From Asterella californica (taxonomy: Eukaryota > Streptophyta > Marchantiopsida > Marchantiales > Aytoniaceae), in assembly GCA_036924285.1 (NCBI GenBank), contig JAYKYS010000005.1, forward strand, positions 620,001-684,000: a stretch of DNA of 64,000 nt, written 5' to 3'. The translations under genes were made by a program, and so were the position numbers. Below, piece after piece: positions 1 through 11,910 of the stretch. Position 1 is the stretch's first letter, and the number at the start of each line of letters is the position of its first letter. Below the pieces are notes generated by a model. The model was not told the origin of the DNA. It saw only the letters and a program-made list of their open reading frames with translations, and did no database searches.

Positions 1-927
1 TGGGCAGCGCTTCCGCGCCAAATGTCTCAGAAGGAAAAAGGTGGGGAGAGAATCAATCGATTGGGTTGCCTGCAAACAACCGAGGAAGGGCGGGGATACC
101 AAACAAAAGGCGAGAAGCAGTGGGGAGGAAAGAGAACATGGGAAGAATCTCTACAATCTTCTGTTTTCTTCTCGGCCTTCCTTCAGTCTTCTGCGCACTT
201 ACGACTTCGACTCCAGCTCCAATGCGACCCCACTAAGCTGCTGCTGCTGCCAATGCCTTGCCACTCCTCAATCGAATAAGGTTCCTCCTCGATTCTCCTC
301 AGCCGTCCTTCAGTGTCTATTTCTGGAGTCTCCAGAAGACTCCTTCAGCTCGATGTGATTCCTACTCTCAGCGATTTGCCCTCGCCTTCTTCCTAGCTGT
401 GAATCGATCCTGGCTTCACTCAATTTCACTCTGCTGCCATCACTCGACTCGATAACCTTCCAATTCGATCTTCTAGGCCAAAGCAACCTCGGTGCGGGAA
501 GTGGTAGTATTCTACGCTAAAGCGCTTCCTTCGCATCTTCTCGCGCAGGTTAAGGGTTCGCAACCTAGATGACCTACTTGACCTACCTAACCTACTCGAT
601 GTTACCTGGTGGGTACACCTACTTCTTTACTTGGAAATACGTGGTTAGGCTTCCGCGGTTGCCGTCTTCCAGAAGATACGTGTCTTCCATCTTCCGCCGT
701 CTTTTGTCTTCCGCCGTCTTCCGTGAAAGACACGACCAAGAAGACGCTTCCTGGAAAATGGTCGTCTTCCGAAGAAGTCAACTTCTTATTACAAAAAGAT
801 CGTAAGATCATCTTCCTTCTAAGGAAGCCATAATCTTAAGTAACAACGCTTCTTCAGTTATACAAACAAGTTATTAATCTTAAAAATTTTCAAAAATTCG
901 TGAATCCTGTAAATTGTGGGCATCACA
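1..927 (-). repeat. LTR of family A/E Ty3/gypsy element, 3' LTR, cut by window edge
   Basis: This block aligns along its whole length with 52,930-53,817, and the element's pol lies beside it on the minus strand, so it is the 3' LTR of a minus-strand element. Read on the minus strand it begins TGTGATGCCCACA at 927, and the second copy begins TGTGGTGCCCACA at 53,817. A purine-rich stretch just upstream (928-945, minus strand) could be the polypurine tract. Inside it are GACCTACCT-type short repeats (569-600) and a dense run of GTCTTCC/GAAGAC words (660-780). The other end lies left of base 1, so full length is unknown. Confidence 0.75.
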
Positions 928-984
928 TACGCCCACCCTCACATGTTTGCGTCCCCGCAAACATCAGCGTTTCAGCACTTCTGT

Positions 985-3660
985 TCACGTCCAGTATTTC
1001 TTGACACGCCACTCATTTACACGAGTGGTCATCACCGTACCATCTAACTCTTCCAACGACAAGGAGCCATTGGTGAAGACCTCCAAGAGGCGGTAAGGAC
1101 TCATCCAGCGAAGATGAAGTTTCCTAGGGAACTTAAGATGTCGATTGTCGTAGAGAAGAACCAAGTCTCCATTTGCGACGGTTACCTTCTTCAGCTTGCC
1201 ATCATAGTTCACCTTATGTTGCGCTTGTACTTCGTACGTCTTCTCCAAAGCTGCATTCATGTCTTCTTCGAACTCTACAAAGTTCAGAAGACACTGCTCC
1301 TAGCTTTCCTCTTCTTCCATGCGTTCGGTTACGGCTAACTTGTAAGTAGGGACCTCTAACTCGATGGGGACAACATGTGTCATGCCATAAGTTAGGTAGA
1401 AGGGTGTCTTCTGGGTCGTGACTTTGGGTGAAATGCTGAAAGTCCATAACACATATTGCAATTTCGTGTCCCAATCATACGCATGGTTAACAGTTATCTT
1501 ATTCAGGATATTACATGGAAGACCATTCGACTTCTCTGTCAGTCCGTTTGCTTTCGGGTTGTACGGCGTCGTCTTCCGGTGCTTTATCCTGAAGTATTGG
1601 GTCAGGAGGGAAATAGTCTCATTTAAGAAATGAGTACCCCTATCTGATACCAGTTCCAGCGGACATCCGTATCGAGTGATAATGTTGTGTCAGAGAAATC
1701 TGGCTACCACTGCGGCGTCATTCTTCCTTGTGGCTTCGTCCTCCACCATCTTGGTAGCATAGTCGGTAGCTATCAAAATATACCGTGCTCGCGTTCTTCT
1801 AGCCACCGAGGCGATAGGCCCAACAAAGTCGATTCCCCACTTTTCAAAAGGAACAAGCGGAAGAATGGGAGTAAGAGGCCACCTAGTAGTAGCTGTTGGT
1901 CTTCCTACCCTCTGGCACGCATCACATTTCCTGATCTCCTGAAAAGTGTCTCTGTACTTGGTCGGCCACCAGTAACCGGCGTCCAACATCTTCTTCACTG
2001 TGATCTTCAACCCGTAGTGACCCCCAGCATCTTCGTAGTGAAGACCCGTGATCACTGGCTTAATCTCTGAAGGTTCAAGGCATCTCCTTAGCTTCTCGTC
2101 ATATCCCTTCCTAAACAGGATACCTTGGAAGATGGCATAGGGACATGCCTTGTGTAAGAAGACAACCTTCTGCTCCGCATCCAATCCCTCGGGATACTGT
2201 TGGTCTTCCAAGAACTTCCTCAAGTCCTTGAAGATCGATTCTTCTGTGGAAGTCGTAAAGATTGGATCAGAAGATCTAGTCTCGTCTTCTGGGAAGCAGG
2301 TGGTACGCCCCCTCTCAGATGAAAGTTCCTCTGTGAAAACTGAAAACAGCTTTTCGTCAGGAAACTCGTCTTCCACTTCATCTTCTCGTCGTTCCGTCTC
2401 TAATCTGGATAGGTAGTCAACATTAACATGTTGTCTTCCAGGCCTGTACTCAACTGTGTAAGTAAATTCTTGGAGTAGAAGAATCCACCTGGCTATCCTA
2501 CCAGACAAATCTGCTTTCTTCACGAGATGTTTCAAAGAAAAATGATCCACATAGAAGACAAACGGATTGGCTAGAAGATAGTGCCTAAACTTCCTACATG
2601 AGTAAATCATGTCAAGACACTCCCTTTCGGTTGTAGAGTACTTCTTCTCTGCATCACTGAGTTGTCTTCCCGCATAGTAGATGGGATAATCCTTCTTCTT
2701 CTCATCTTTCTGACTCAATACCACCCCTATGGCGAAAGCAGAAACATCCACATAAATATGGAAGACTCTCCCAGTCAGGTGGTCTTAGGACAGAGGATTT
2801 TGACAGAAGCCTTTTCATTTCTTCGAATGCCTCCTGCTGCTCAGAAGACCAAATGTAAGGTTCGTCCTTCTTCAGCAACTTGGTAAGTCTTCCTGCTACC
2901 TCTGCGTACCTGTCAATAAACCTTCTGTAGTATCCTATGTTGCCCAGGAAGCTTCTCAACTGAGTCAGGTTAGCAGGTGGGTGAAGTTTCATGATGACCT
3001 ACACCTTAGTACAGTCGACTTCTATACCTCTTCCAGAAATCCTATGTCCTAGCAAAATTCCCTTTGACATACCAAAGAAGCTCTTCTCAGGGTGAAGAGC
3101 CAAACGATGTTCTCTACACTTCAAAAAACACTTCCTCGGAAATATCAGGTGATCTTCTTTCGATCCAAACATACAAAAATCATCCAAGAAGATCTCCATG
3201 AAGGTGCGAAGATACTCCTTGAAGATTGTAATCATCAGTCTCTAGAATGTGACGGGTGCGTTGCATAAACCAAACGGCATTTGATTGTACGCGTACGTGC
3301 CCCAATCAATAGTGAAAGTGGTTTTCGACTTGTCTTCTTCTCTGATTGAAACTTGGTTGTACCCAGAATATCCATCTAGGAAGCTGTAGAACTCATGTCC
3401 TGCTACCTGGTCTAACACAGAATCGGTGAATGGTAAAAGATGATGATCTTTTTTCGTGGCCAAGTTCAACTTCCGGAAGTCCTGACACACTCGGATCTTA
3501 CCTGTCTGCTTCTTTGGCACGATGACAATAGGAGCTACCCACTCACTACTAAGTACTGGGAAGATGACTCCCGTCTTCAGATATTGGTCGATCTGGTCCT
3601 TCACCAGAAGCGAGTACTTGAAGTTGAGCCGATACTGCCTCTGCCGTGCAATAACTTGTG
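985..3660 (-). pseudogene. Broken Ty3/gypsy pol (RT-RNase H-integrase), element A
   Basis: Minus-strand fragments read in order: the RT entry region (RQRQYRLNFKYSLLV near 3,645), the RT palm with FLDDFCMFG (about 3,180), RNase H, and integrase with a zinc-finger CDAC and KWGIDFVGP (about 1,850). The C-terminal tail at 985-1,260 has a degraded GPY/F-type motif (RWMSPYRLLEVF). The frame changes near 3,240, 2,995, 2,750 and about 1,480, and there is a stop near 1,320, so no full polyprotein can be made. A second copy at 54,030-55,931 is very similar. Reverse transcription and integration are the ancestral roles. The integrase block after the first catalytic Asp reads ATKMVE where Lys-Trp-Val-Glu is usual. 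Confidence 0.85.
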
Positions 3661-3871
3661 TACTACAGAAGTAACAGAGATAGCAGAGGAAGTGATCTGT
3701 GGATACATTGAGTGCTACGAAGTTGTGGAAGAAGAGCTTCCAGAAGACAAAGATACCGTCTTCCCTTCGGAAGATCCGACAGTTGGTCTTCCAGAAGACG
3801 AATCTGAACCGGAAGAAGCTCCCAAACCGGGTCGGGATCTTCCAGTGTCTCGAAGCTCTCTTAATTTGTAA
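3640..3871 (+). pseudogene. Inverted acidic coding fragment beside pol of element A
   Basis: A plus-strand reading frame runs from about 3,640 to a stop at 3,871 and is rich in Glu, Asp and Pro (for example EEELPEDKDTVFPSEDPTVG). It carries the same GAAGAC words as the element next to it. The neighbouring pol is on the minus strand and its RT homology stops near 3,645, so the fragment looks like another part of the same element (perhaps the protease-RT linker) joined in inverted orientation. The family of the fragment is not recognised; the origin is inferred from word usage and position. Confidence 0.45.
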
Positions 3872-6840
3872 TATTTATAAAATTTTTAAATTTTTAAATA
3901 AATTTAATACAAATATTTCACTTAATACTTATGTATTTTTTTATAATAACAAGTGGGAAAGAGTTGTCCAAAAGTGCAGGTTAACTACAAGCTGGCAAGA
4001 GTTCTCCAGAAGTTCATGTTGCATGCATATTTATCCTCTCCATTTTTATATTATGAATGGTGAGTATATCACACCCTCCACGTTTAATTAGGATCGTGGA
4101 TGCCAAGTGTAACCAAGGGGTGTGTGTGACCTATAAACATAGGCAGGTTAGACTTTGCGTAGCAGTCTGGATGTCTCTCAGTCAACTATAAATGTAATTT
4201 TCTTTATTTATAGACTACTGAATTTAAAATACTAGATATAATGACTTAAATATGATACTTCAAATTTAAACATGCATTGCTTTGCTTCCTCTTGTGCAAT
4301 TTTTGCAATAGCGCATTGCACTAAACCAATTCTCATGAAATATAATTATTTCATTATTTTTGCAATCACCATGTCTCCACCAACCAAGTGTGAAAATATA
4401 TTCACTACATTACCGTGTGTATGCATATTCGGTTCCACTAACTCTGTCTAGATCGTGTTTCTTGGCGCACCTCGTGGATACATTCATACTCTCCATCGGT
4501 CTTTTTGCACTCATTTTCTCCCGGTTATTTTCCTTTCTCTTTCTTAGTCTCCAGTTTATATATTCCCTGTAGCTTATTTATTCACCTCTTCTACCTTAGC
4601 TTAATGTATTACATAACCTTTCTGTCACAAAGAATTAATTAATATATTAATATATTTGTTAAATCTTTTTTTGTTTGTAGACGGTCGAACTTGTAATCTT
4701 TGAGAAGTGTTAGTCTGTGCTTCAATTATGGTGGCTTTGTCTGGATAGTTTTTATTATTATAAAAACTTTAAATAATATTTATACATTTTCTCAGATAAC
4801 GAACAAAAGTTCCCCAGATGTGATTGAGCATGCTTATTTATTGTCTACCTTCTGCTACGGGATCTTCCTAATAGCATCTCGACCGTGCAACGCCAAGAAG
4901 CAAAAGGAATATAGGTTTTGTATTGTGATGGTAGCCCAAAGGCTCGAACTGAAAGGAGAATTGTATTTCTCGTCTTTTTTGCTTCTTAGTACGTTCTTCG
5001 CGTCATGCGTCAAGCTATGGAAGTTTGGAGATATACTCTCAGTGAAATGAGTCGAACTTCACTCTTGGGAGAGAATTGTAGTGATATGAATTCTTGAGAG
5101 AGATTTTGGAAGTGAATTGTAGTGAAGACGAATTCTTGACAGAGATTTTTCTCTTAAACCATTCATGCAAATTCCAATAGCAAAAAGAGTCTAGACATGT
5201 TGCCAATTTGCTCCTAAAGAGAACAAATAACTCAACGGATCAAGAAATTTAAGTTACGTTTGTTAGAATCAGATTATCCTCGCAAAGGTTCAGAATAAGA
5301 ATGTTTTCAGCCAAAGAAAGACGTTGTGGGAGTTTCACGGCTCTCAACATTATAGAAGCTAATAACTGCTCAAAGACAATTATGTTATGGCACTCGATGC
5401 TGTAGACGAATACTTGAGGATCTTCAAGAACACTACCATGAAATGTGTATGTCGGTTTTACTAAGTAGTGGTTCTCGCATTTGGAACTGAATTTCGAGAG
5501 ATATAGAAAAACAATTGAATTCTATGCATGCAACATGAACGTTGCGCAGGAGGGAAGGAAGAGAACAAGCGGAGAATTATACATATTGGTTGTGGTCACC
5601 GGGGGACTGGGTTTTGGAACTAGGTCGTAAAATAAAAAAAAACAAATCTCTTCAACGTAATTTGGTATTACATATTGCTCTGTATTATAAGCAACATGTA
5701 AGTGTTATATATAAAGAGTAAACTAAACCAAAGTGAAAAATTAAATTATCTGTAACTGCTAATTCTTGAAAGATATGCGGGAAATCCGAACTAAGCCCAT
5801 AAGGCGAGGGCACACAAACGCGTCTCAGGGAGTACATGTACAAGCCCTTGTAATCATATATACATTAATATATTGTGTATATTGATTTACCTAACCCTTC
5901 CGTCACTTCTGTCACATTAATAAAATAAACCCGTGCATATTCTTCTTTTCCAGATAGAAGAGGTGAATATGCATAGATTCCGCACTTTTGTAGAAAAAAT
6001 TGAAAAGCAACATATCGAGGGGTCGTAAGACATGTTTGGCAGCCTGTAAGTGTAGATAATACCACGAGGGTACATTTTATACATTAATTTTTACAAATAT
6101 AAATTATGTATACCATAATTATTGTACTTGTATTTAACTCAAGGAAACACTTGAAAAAGAAACTGATTATGAACTATTATCATCACTGATCTGATAAGCA
6201 AATAACTCTCACTTCTAACCAGGAAGTGAGAGTGTGAACCAAGGAGTTAATCAGACCACTGCACGCTCTTTTGAACTTAATCGGATTTCAAGAGAGTGCG
6301 ATTACTTAAACCGTTCCTCGCTGTTGAGAGTTCTTATGTTTATGGGAAGAAATTAGAAGTTAGACATCTCGCGCAGTCAGAGCACCATGTCAACCTGTTA
6401 CCGTCAGAGGTCGGAATAAATAAGCGCGCTCTTCCGGAGTCTGATTAAGTAAGCGACAACACGCAAAGGTCAAATTAAGACATTACCTGAAACAAAAATA
6501 CATCGATAATACTACCCTCGAGCAAAATAATACATAAAGAGAATTTTATTATAAATTGTTACTTTAGTTTATGATCAAACCTTTCAACGTAAGAGAATTT
6601 GATGATAAAAGTATTTACATTCTTCTTCAGAACAATATATATTCTGAAGAACTCTTCCATGTCCTGAAGAGGTGAACAAATATGCACAAGAGTTTAATGC
6701 ATATTTATTATGCACTTTGGATGCATATTCAGGACTATACTTGCATGAATATGAGCAAGAGAGGAATATATGTTTCTTTGATCACAGACGTGAATCACCT
6801 GGTGTGGGATGAACACGGAAAAAGGAGTGGGTTTTACAAC
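3872..6840. other. AT-rich spacer, no gene supported
   Basis: No reading frame here resembles a protein and no RNA gene is recognisable. The stretch holds several copies of the TGCATATTCACCTCTTC motif (4,019-4,041; 4,571-4,595; 5,934-5,973; 6,666-6,686), some as imperfect palindromes. These may be ends of small decayed DNA transposons. Confidence 0.6.
5934..5973. repeat. Imperfect palindrome, TGCATATTC motif
   Basis: The left side begins TGCATATTCTTCTT and the right side ends AGAAGAGGTGAATATGCA, which are near reverse complements around a short centre. The same palindrome recurs at 12,812-12,860, and single arms occur at 4,019, 4,571, 6,666, 15,751, 16,287 and 20,727. Confidence 0.6.
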
Positions 6841-8213
6841 CGTAGTGCCCGTCACTGTAGAGGTGAACTGACTTGTTCAAGAGCGTGGGCACCTCTGGAT
6901 ACATCCCATCTTTCCCGCGACCTTTTCACACCCTTTTCGTGCTAGTTTATCTTCCTCTAGTTCTTGTTGGTCTACCTTTTGTTCGTAGCATGTGTGAGTA
7001 CGATGTTGACATACTTCGGACCCAGAAGTCCAGCGACCGACGAATAGGAAAGGGTCCAAGGGGACCAAGTCATTCATCACTCGACGTATAACTGTCCCGA
7101 GAGAGTAAACGATGCTTTCGGCGTAAAGCTTTCCACCGCACAGGCATCTAATCAAGAGACACAGGCTGGCGAAATCACTCGCAAGTGTCATATCTGGTCA
7201 CGGGATCATCCGCGACGAACTGTAAGTTCTCCACGAAATAAATTATAGCGGGGAATCCATGAAATTCTGTTCTCAATCATGTCCTGCACGATAGTATCTT
7301 CAGACATGGAGAGAGTACTGTAAGTCGTCCCTGCGATCCCCTGCCGATCCTCGGGAAGTGTGAACAGGAATGACGACGTGAATGCCGAGAGTAACCGACC
7401 TGCACGGGAACAGGTAAGCCAATTCTCCTCGTTGCAACGCACAGGGGGAATACTGTACTGTACGTAACTAGTCTCTCACCATTTTCGCTTCTAACCATCC
7501 TCTGCCCCAGAAATACTTCTTGCAGCCCAAGTTACAAGGGCATGCCTACAGTGTTGTCAAGGTGGGCAGCGCGTATTTCTGGAGCTCACCTCCTAAAGGT
7601 GAGTGTAAACACTGTCAAGGCTTTTGGCGTCAACTTTAGGAAGTGTAAAACTTTGAGCGAATAGGTAACACAATCATACAACAAAGAAGGCTTACTCCAT
7701 TCTTTCCGCACTTTCTCCTCATAAGTAGTGGATTCCTTCCCCAACATCCTCAGCTGATTTCAGCTGTGAAGGTCACAATCAGCTGACAGCCTGACGAAGT
7801 CGGCGGTTTGAGACATTTCAACAGACACCAAGAACCTTGCTAAGCCTACAGCAGTGGTGGATAGCGGTTGATGGCCGTACACATCACAACATTGAAATTA
7901 TATCTAATAAAACACATACTCGACTCTCCGGCAGTAATGAGGGCATCAAGTAATATAGCCGAAAAACCAAAAGCAGATGTCAATTCAAGCTCTCAGTGGT
8001 TCAGTTCTGTAGGTTGTTCGCTATTGTCGATCGTGGTCATGATAAATCTCAAGCCTGGGTCCTCCCAAATGTGGTGAGATCCCACCACCACTAACAAATA
8101 ATCCCATTCGACCTTGATAGAGCACTGAAAGCACTTTTCCTGGCGGGCAAACCGTGCGTTCTGAAAGACAGCTATATCTTTATTGAGAAAATGAATCATC
8201 ACTAGTCCTCCAT
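6841..8213. other. GC-richer spacer downstream of the 8.2-9.9 kb gene, no gene supported
   Basis: Base composition is visibly less AT-rich than the flanks, and two minus-strand open frames of about 100 and 78 codons exist (6,877-7,191 and 7,206-7,442). Neither resembles a known protein, they lack joint splice logic that I could find, and they overlap other open frames. An AATAAA-type signal on the minus strand near 8,180 could serve as the poly(A) signal of the gene ending at 8,214. Confidence 0.4.
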
Positions 8214-9883
8214 CTACTTGAACGCTAATCCGTAGATTAGCTTCACCTTCCTCCTCACTGACTGCACTTGGACCTGCATAGTATCCTTGCTTGCAGAAAA
8301 CCCCAGCGTTTTCATGGCTTCAAAAACCCTTCGGACATGGATAGTCTCGTGGTTGTAGCAAGAATTGTAGCGGTCTGCAAGTTCAATACCTGTCGTAAAA
8401 AGCTCTTTCCCTATACGACAATCTTGGTGGACAATGGTGCGCATTCTATCTACCAGTACACCATCTGAAACTTTTTTGCAGCTCTTAGTTGGAGCTTTAG
8501 CCGCCTTAGTCTCTGGATTTGGGTTTGAGACAGGAGGAGGCAAGGACTCTGCTATCTGTGTGAAAGACACAAGCTCTGTGGACTTAGTGGGGAAAGCCGG
8601 AGGTGGTGGTTCTGAGGTTGGTGTAAAATCTGAAGGTAGTGAATCTGTTGTATAAGTGTAAGACTCTGAATTCGATGTAAAAGCCGAGGGCTCTGGACTT
8701 TGATTAAAATCCAGGGAAACAGAATTTGAGGGGAAACTCAAAGGCTCTGAAAGTGGCGTATAGGTCAAAGAGTTTGCACTTGGACTGAACGCCTGAGGTA
8801 CTGTGTTTGGTGTAAAGACCAAAGGTTCTGAGTTGGTCGTGAAAAGAACTGGCTCGGCATTTGACGTAAAAAGGACGGGTTCCGAATTCGACTTATACAG
8901 CAATGATTCCGAATTCGATCTGTAGAGCACAGGTTCTGACTCTGAATTCGACCTATAAAGAACTGGTGGCTCAGAGTGGGGCGCAATCGGCAAAGGCTCT
9001 GAAGGAGATGAAATCAGGAAAGGCCCGGAAGGACTGAGTTGGTCAAAACTGCATGACTGGAAGCCAGAATTCGAAGATGAGAGTAAAGATGCAGAGAGAG
9101 GGAGTCCCGGGAGACTGCTCTCTTTAAAATCCAATTCGAGAACTTCACCCGACCCTGGAGTGCAAACAAGGTGATTCAAAGAACTCAAAAGCATGACAAG
9201 GCCTTCACGGAGGTAGACCTTCCAAGGTGTTTTCTCCTTATTTTTTTCGAGGCAATTTCCACAAAGCTCCATACCTTCAGAGCTGTTCCAGAAACATGAG
9301 GTGTCGTCAGGGACTTGGAGCTACATAGCAAGCATGTACATGCGTGAGTGGAAAAACCTTCCGGGAGATCTGGTGAAAGAGTCCCCACTTACTTGTACTG
9401 GATGAGTTTGAAGAAGATAAATTCACAGACTTCGTGACACATCTCGCAAAGACGAATCTCGTCATCCTTGAATTCCAAATATGCACCCAACTCAATCCAC
9501 TTCGGCAACTGGGATAAGACAGGTGCGATGCTCCTCAGAATGACCTGAACACGGAAGAGATTCGAAAACAAATATCAGCTTTCGCTGGTCACGACTCGAA
9601 CCAAGCAATTATACTCGAATACATTCATGTCATGCCAAACTAGACTAGGTAATGTCAACGTCCCTCTGCCCCATCACCTTCCCTTCACATAGACTACAGG
9701 TATAGATTAAAGTGCAAAGCAGTGTCAGATACTGGTTCTCCAACGGAACCAGTGGCAAAGTCAGGGTAAATAGCACATCCTCGCTGCAAACCCCCCCTGC
9801 ACCCCAGTATTGCAGCTTGAAACAGGAAATTGATGAATTATAACAGGCTCTTCATCAATAGATACGCTAAGCCTTTCAGGCAT
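8214..9883 (-). CDS. Predicted three-exon gene, unknown family; death-fold-like block plus Ser/Asn/Glu/Pro repeats
   Basis: Proposed coding exons on the minus strand: 9,883-9,803, 9,544-9,393 and 9,282-8,214. All phases agree, giving 433 residues and a TAG stop. The 9,392-9,283 intron (110 bp) has a GTAAGT donor and CAG acceptor. The first exon's donor (GTGCAG) is weak, so the start is the least certain part. Residues about 28-115 look helical, with Lys-Trp-Ile-Glu-Leu-Gly, FKDDEI and TPWKVYLREGLVMLLSSL, which recalls a death-fold bundle by eye only. Residues about 130-330 are a degenerate repeat around SNSEPVL(Y/F). The C-terminal 90 residues are again compositionally normal and basic (VRRKVKLIYGLAFK). 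No signal peptide or membrane span is seen. I do not recognise the family; no function is claimed. Confidence 0.5.
8560..9040 (-). repeat. Degenerate coding repeat, about 12 codons per unit
   Basis: Within the predicted gene, units such as EPVLYRSNSES, LLYKSNSEP, VLFTSNAEP, VLFTTNSEP and LVFTPNTVP follow each other, then decay into SEP/NSV/TSEPPPP spacing. At DNA level the units share the TTCTGAATTCGA-type core on the plus strand (several EcoRI-like GAATTC words between 8,660 and 8,960). This points to expansion by unequal exchange or slippage within an exon. Confidence 0.8.
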
Positions 9884-11910
9884 CAGTATGCTGGGCCGCA
9901 CATACCTGCTGCAAATGGAAGAACTCAAGAGATGGGACCTTGAGCTGGAAAAGCGGTGGGGTGATGGTGCGTGCGTACAGGCGTGGGTGCAGGGGTGCGT
10001 GCGTGCGGGGATGTGTGTCGATGGTCTGAGGCCAGGGTATACAGCAGTCAGTGATTGCTACAGCAGTCTTGTGAATGAAAACACGAGGTTCTCTTCTCCA
10101 TATGATGATCTATTTAGCATTCGAGACAGAAGACATGAAGGTCATGAACTGCTCAATGGCCCAAATTTAAATCCGAATATCCTTTATGCATCCAGTGACA
10201 TCCATCTCACAATGAACAATGTACCTAAAACAGCTCCCTTCCAAGAACAGCCACTTCATAGACAGAAGCGACTCCGTAGTCGGTATACTTCACGGCATTA
10301 TGAAAGATTTCTAACGCTGCGGATGCAGCACAACTTTTCTGTACCATGAACCTAACTACAACTTGCTTCAGCAACCGCTGAAGGGTAACAGCAGACAGAT
10401 TGCGCAACCCACTGTCGACTGACCTGTAGTTGAAGTGTCGATCCTAGAATTCGCTCCATTCTAACCTATGGAAACCGAATCAAAACTACGCAGACGAAGG
10501 TACATGGGACAGGAACTACATGAAACGTCCCCAAAGAGGAACAACACTTCAGCTCAATACAGGACAGACCATACGGCACTAATTAGGAAGATACGACTAG
10601 TCTCGTGAGCCTTCTTGATAACTGACGTCGCGTGCTCGAACAGTAACCTTGTACAAGCCACCACAAGCTACTCCACTGTTCTGAACAGACTTGCCTAGGG
10701 CCAAAAGGACACCGATAAAGGCAAAGAAAGAGAAAGATCATGTACATGTAGATTTCGATCTAACCGATCATTTGGAGGATCAGTTGCCATGCTTGCCAAT
10801 CCGCGCCTCACCAGAAATTATCATGCCTCATACCTAGCCAGCACAACACCAACATCAAGAACTTCTTAAGTCTCAAGACTTGCCATACTACAGCACCGAC
10901 AGTAGTAGAACTCTGACAACCTCCTACAGCATCGCATTCCCCTCAAGAACGGAGACCTGGCTATCACGCGAAATTGGCCTCCCTGTCTTTCACTTTAGCC
11001 AGCAAACTAGAGAAAGAACCTCCGTACATTTCTATCTCTCCTCTTCTCTCTTCCCATCTTCCAACTCCTCCACTAAACTCTCCACCCTCTCCTCTCCTCA
11101 TCGAGGGGCCTACATCTGCACCATTGGTCTTCGATAAGCACATAGTACTCCAACCAAACGATCGAACCGAGCCGAACAGCAGTCACGAAACCAAGAACCT
11201 CCGTACCTCTCCTACCCCCTCCTCTCCCCGGTCCGCACCCCTACGTCGGCACCATAAGCCTTGCAGAGAGTATCTTATCGCCTATGATATTGATCCGAGC
11301 TTCGTTCCGAGCGAAACTCAAATCAAATGGTCAAAAGGTTCTCATCGCCCCTGTAGCAAGCGACCAGACACAGACCGACCTACACAGAGCAAGTGAGAGA
11401 GAGAGAGAGAGAGAGCGAACCGGGAGGGGAGGAGAAGAAGAGAGAGAGGAAAATGGTGAGAGAAAGGAGGGAGGAGGAGGAGGAAGAGACGGCCGATTGC
11501 ACAAAGCAAGGCAGGCTGGGAGGGAGGAGAAAGAAAGGAAGCAACGAGGGAAGAGAGGCCTACTTCCTCTCGAGCGATGGCGAGAGCGAGCAGGAGAGGA
11601 CGACTGTTGTGTTGTTCTTTCTTCTGTGCCCAGCAGCTGCTGCGGGCAGCAGGCAGTGCTCTGCTACTCTGGCTTCGGTCGCTCTCGATCGGTCTCGGGC
11701 CGGGACGCTCGCTCTTTCAGACCAGGCACAGGAGCTTCTTCCCCGAGCAAAGCGAAAAACGAGTATAGTGGAGTCGAGCCCTCCCCTAACCCCAAGCGAC
11801 CGTGGTCGGGGGACGCCCGACCGACGACGGAGGGCGACAGAATGATTGAAACCCGATTTTTAACGCTCATCCTAATTCTTGCTAATATAGTCATGACTAC
11901 ATCACGTTAG
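9884..11910. promoter_or_regulatory. Probable upstream region of the minus-strand gene; CT-rich then GA-rich block
   Basis: Plus-strand bases 10,985-11,270 are strongly pyrimidine-rich and 11,385-11,570 strongly purine-rich, with a (GA)n run at 11,394-11,415. Purine-rich leaders also precede the F-box/kelch gene at 25.6-26.9 kb on its coding strand. By analogy the CT block could be the purine-rich leader of the minus-strand gene. The open frames that cover the GA block are low-complexity and not taken as genes. Confidence 0.35.
11394..11415. repeat. (GA)n microsatellite
   Basis: An uninterrupted run of alternating GA lies at the start of a longer purine-rich block. Confidence 0.8.

Noticed and set aside
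6877..7442. Two minus-strand open frames (104 and 78 codons)
   Set aside because: No similarity to known proteins, no splice logic, and other frames are open over the same bases.
9888..10349. 153-codon plus-strand open frame
   Set aside because: Contains a GTGCGTGC-rich low-complexity part and no recognisable motif; overlaps the likely promoter of the minus-strand gene.
10225..10407. 60-codon minus-strand frame as an extra exon of the unknown gene
   Set aside because: Composition is plausible, but I found no donor that joins it in phase to the next exon.
11284..11910. 208-codon plus-strand open frame
   Set aside because: Arg/Glu/Gly low-complexity product of a GA-rich block, with no domain and competing frames of similar length.
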